Positions 7,513 to 9,001 of a stretch of 9,001 nt of DNA are shown here, piece after piece. Source of the stretch: an uncultured Lachnospiraceae bacterium (GTDB taxonomy: Bacteria > Bacillota > Clostridia > Lachnospirales > Lachnospiraceae); assembly GCA_946409475.1 (NCBI GenBank), contig CAMJWQ010000119.1, positions 1 to 9,001 on the forward strand, read 5' to 3'. Position 1 is the stretch's first letter, and every line of letters starts with the position of its first letter. The notes beneath the pieces were generated by a model that did no database searches, was not told the origin of the DNA, and saw nothing but the letters and a program-made list of their open reading frames with translations. The translations under genes were made by a program, and so were the position numbers.

Positions 7513-8730
7513 TTAATGGATTTCCGTAAGTCTGATTTCTCCGTCCCTGATTTGGAAAGTTAAATAGGTCTTGGAAACATCACTGTCATGGAATTTATTA
7601 AGCCCGGTAATTCCCTCATAAGAGATAGACTGTAATGAAGTATTTATGGACTCTCTGTCGAGGGTATCACAGGCTTTCATGGCCTCAAATAAGGTCATGG
7701 CCGCATCATATGCCAGGGCACTCCATCCGGAAGGTTCCCCTCCATATGCTTCTTTATAAGAGGCTATAAATGCCTGTACACCGGCATCCTCACTTTCAAG
7801 TGAGAAGGGTCCCAGGGTATACAAGCCGTTAACGGCTTCTCCACCGGCTTCAATGGTAGATGGTGAATTACATCCGTCTGCTGCCACGCAAGGTATATCT
7901 GCAAAGGAAATTCCCTGTGTTAAAGCCTGATTTGCAAATAAGCCCATTTCTGTTGCAAGACCGGCAAAGAAAATACCGTCGGCACCGGAATCCTTTATTG
8001 CGGTAACAATAGTACTAAAGTCTTTTGTCTCACCATAAACAAAGGTTTGGACCGTTGCTTCTTCTAAGCCCACCTGCTTGGCTCTTTCACCGTATTTCGC
8101 ATAAATGCCATAGCCGTAATCATCAATTTCATATAAGACGGCAATTTTTTTACAGCCAAGGGTTGCTAACATATCGGCACATTGCGCACCAACCATCCCA
8201 TCATTATTACAGGTTCTGTAATAATAATCACTCATGCCGGTAATATCAGGTGATGTGGTAACAGGAGAAACGGCACTTAACCCGGCTTCCTTATAAACAG
8301 GAATCTGTGCCAAACCACAGGAACTGTTATAGGAGGTAATTACCGCCAGGATACTGTCATCCTCCGCAAATTTGTTGGCTACGGAAGCGGCGGTGGTGGG
8401 ATCTGCTTCATCATCCTCTGAAACGATTTCAACCGTACGCCCCTGTATCCCTCCTTCTGCATTCACCTGATCCACAGCCAGCCGGATAGCATCCACAATT
8501 AATTTACCGTCAGCAGCTACCGAACCGCTTAAAGGGAAAGAAGTGCCGATTTTAATGGCATCACCGGATACTTTAGAGATCTCCGCGGCAGATTCCGCCG
8601 TACCTGCCGGCGTATCATCCGTACCGCCTGCTGAACCGGTGGAGGTCTCCTTGCTGCCGCAGCCGGATAGCATCATAGCTGCTGCTAATATACATGCTGC
8701 CATTTTTTTGAGTTTTTCCTTTTTTTTCAT
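7513..8730 (-). CDS. LivJ-type ABC transporter substrate-binding lipoprotein
   Basis: The extracellular receptor that captures the ligand and passes it to LivH/LivM. The 405 residues begin with a basic, hydrophobic lipoprotein signal ending in the lipobox LSGC (21-24), so C24 should be lipid-anchored. A Ser/Thr/Gly/Ala-rich linker (about 26-55) leads into a type-I periplasmic-binding fold: IKIGTSFPLSGSVAADG (59-75), QVNAEGGIQGRTVEI (88-102), the ligand-site stretch ITSYNSSCGLA (131-141), VSPVTTSPDITG (154-165), IAVLYEIDDYGYG (196-208) and GADGIFFAG (249-257). Apart from C24 there are seven more cysteines (138, 174, 184, 193, 281, 287, 354), many for an exported protein. The start has GAGAGG 7 nt upstream. 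It is the first gene of the operon. The ligand may be a branched-chain or other amino acid, an amide or an amine; the sequence does not decide. Confidence 0.94.
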   Translation of the reverse strand: MKKKEKLKKMAACILAAAMMLSGCGSKETSTGSAGGTDDTPAGTAESAAEISKVSGDAIKIGTSFPLSGSVAADGKLIVDAIRLAVDQVNAEGGIQGRTVEIVSEDDEADPTTAASVANKFAEDDSILAVITSYNSSCGLAQIPVYKEAGLSAVSPVTTSPDITGMSDYYYRTCNNDGMVGAQCADMLATLGCKKIAVLYEIDDYGYGIYAKYGERAKQVGLEEATVQTFVYGETKDFSTIVTAIKDSGADGIFFAGLATEMGLFANQALTQGISFADIPCVAADGCNSPSTIEAGGEAVNGLYTLGPFSLESEDAGVQAFIASYKEAYGGEPSGWSALAYDAAMTLFEAMKACDTLDRESINTSLQSISYEGITGLNKFHDSDVSKTYLTFQIRDGEIRLTEIH

Positions 8731-8768
8731 AATTTTTCCTCTCTTTCTCTTCTTATTTTGCTATATGA

Positions 8769-8800
8769 AAAGGCGCATTGAATCTCTTCAATACGCCTTT
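8769..8800 (-). promoter_or_regulatory. Leader hairpin with GAGA loop upstream of the binding-protein gene
   Basis: In the transcript, AAAGGCGUAUUGAA pairs with UUCAAUGCGCCUUU over 14 bp with one G-U pair, closed by a GAGA (GNRA-type) tetraloop. It is followed by only four U residues counting the stem end, then CAUAUAG, so termination would be weak. It lies 38 nt before the start codon of the binding protein, within the predicted leader. Attenuation, mRNA 5'-end protection or protein binding are all possible. Confidence 0.6.
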
Positions 8801-8830
8801 GCATTCTAAAACTGTTTCCTGCCAATCTCC

Positions 8831-8876
8831 CTAGTGTGCTGACACTAACATCTTGGCTAATATGTCAGCACACTAG
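8831..8876. repeat. Perfect 14-bp inverted repeat in the operon leader
   Basis: CTAGTGTGCTGACA at 8831-8844 is repeated exactly in reverse complement at 8863-8876, with 18 bp between; arm centres are 32 bp apart, about three turns of B-DNA. The left arm is also part of a shorter dyad, TAGTGT-GCTG-ACACTA (8832-8847). It lies about 45-90 nt downstream of the predicted start site, so it could act as a DNA operator or as a long RNA stem-loop. Confidence 0.75.
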
Positions 8877-8901
8877 TAATGTTAATTACAACTGGTGTTA
8901 C

Positions 8902-8912
8902 TGGTCTAACCA
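8902..8912. promoter_or_regulatory. Candidate GntR/FadR-type operator (TGGT-CTA-ACCA)
   Basis: A 4-3-4 dyad that fits the TNGTNNNACNA pattern known for FadR-subfamily GntR regulators. A second, poorer copy (TGGT-GTT-AC) begins 9 bp to the left. The site is about 8-18 nt downstream of the predicted start of transcription, where a bound repressor would block RNA polymerase. An 11-bp dyad can occur by chance and no regulator gene is in the window. Confidence 0.35.
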
Positions 8913-8926
8913 CTTATTTTTTATAC

Positions 8927-8955
8927 AATATACTTCTAAATTTTCCATGTGTCAA
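8927..8955 (-). promoter_or_regulatory. Sigma-A-type promoter for the whole operon
   Basis: Reading leftward, a perfect -35 box TTGACA (8955-8950) is followed by a 17-bp spacer and TATATT (8932-8927), five of six matches to the -10 consensus. Upstream DNA is very rich in A and T tracts, like an UP element. Transcription should start near 8920, giving a leader of about 190 nt before the binding-protein gene. No comparable promoter was seen between later genes. Confidence 0.82.
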
Positions 8956-9001
8956 GAGAAAATTTTCAATTTTATAAAAAAAAGTTATTAGTTAAATAAT
9001 T

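Noticed and set aside
8543..8809. Plus-strand open frames antisense to the operon, for example opposite the binding-protein signal peptide.
   Set aside because: Low-complexity Phe/Leu-rich products that mirror Lys-rich coding sequence, with no family resemblance; all plus-strand frames look like shadows.
8821..8876. Possible pseudoknot: GCCAA in the loop of the 14-bp stem is complementary to UUGGC five bases after the stem.
   Set aside because: The 5-nt linker is too short to span a full 14-bp helix, and a 5-bp match in this space is easily found by chance. It would work only if the lower stem opened.
1..9001. tRNA, rRNA, CRISPR array, insertion sequence or phage attachment site.
   Set aside because: No regularly spaced repeats, transposase-like frames or tRNA-like folds were seen on either strand.

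Overview
The window reads as one long minus-strand operon from a low-GC Gram-positive anaerobe, most likely a Lachnospiraceae-type clostridium. The reasons are strong AGGAGG ribosome binding sites before most genes, AT-rich intergenic DNA, a lipoprotein-type solute-binding protein, cysteine-rich proteins, and an iron-dependent alcohol dehydrogenase. The genus assignment is inference; no rRNA or marker gene is present. All nine genes run right to left, so the 5' end of the operon is at the right edge of the window.

Control region (8731-9001). A near-consensus sigma-A promoter (TTGACA, 17 bp, TATATT) fires leftward from about 8920. Between it and the first gene lies a leader of about 190 nt. 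It holds a TGGT-CTA-ACCA dyad just past the predicted start site, a perfect 14-bp inverted repeat, and a 14-bp hairpin with a GAGA loop.

Transport genes (4017-8730). In canonical order these are a LivJ-type lipoprotein, LivH and LivM permeases, and LivG and LivF ATPases: a complete HAAT (hydrophobic amino acid type) ABC importer. A 27-nt hairpin lies between the binding-protein gene and livH. The permease and ATPase genes are tightly packed, and livM and livG overlap.

Metabolic genes (1-3900). Downstream on the same strand, with no terminator or convincing internal promoter seen, are an iron-dependent alcohol dehydrogenase, a class-III (GABA/ornithine type) aminotransferase, a CtBP-like D-2-hydroxyacid dehydrogenase, and a RidA-family deaminase cut off by the window edge.

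The simplest joint reading is inference. The importer brings in an amino compound, the aminotransferase converts its amine to an aldehyde (or keto acid), and the Fe-alcohol dehydrogenase reduces the semialdehyde to a hydroxy acid. The 2-hydroxyacid dehydrogenase may dispose of a 2-oxo acid acceptor or product, and RidA may clear reactive enamine/imine intermediates. The substrate cannot be read from sequence. GABA, beta-alanine, 5-aminovalerate or another omega-amino acid are candidates. The oddest protein is the 2-hydroxyacid dehydrogenase: it keeps its catalytic Arg-Glu-His triad but has lost two of the three glycines of the nucleotide-binding fingerprint.
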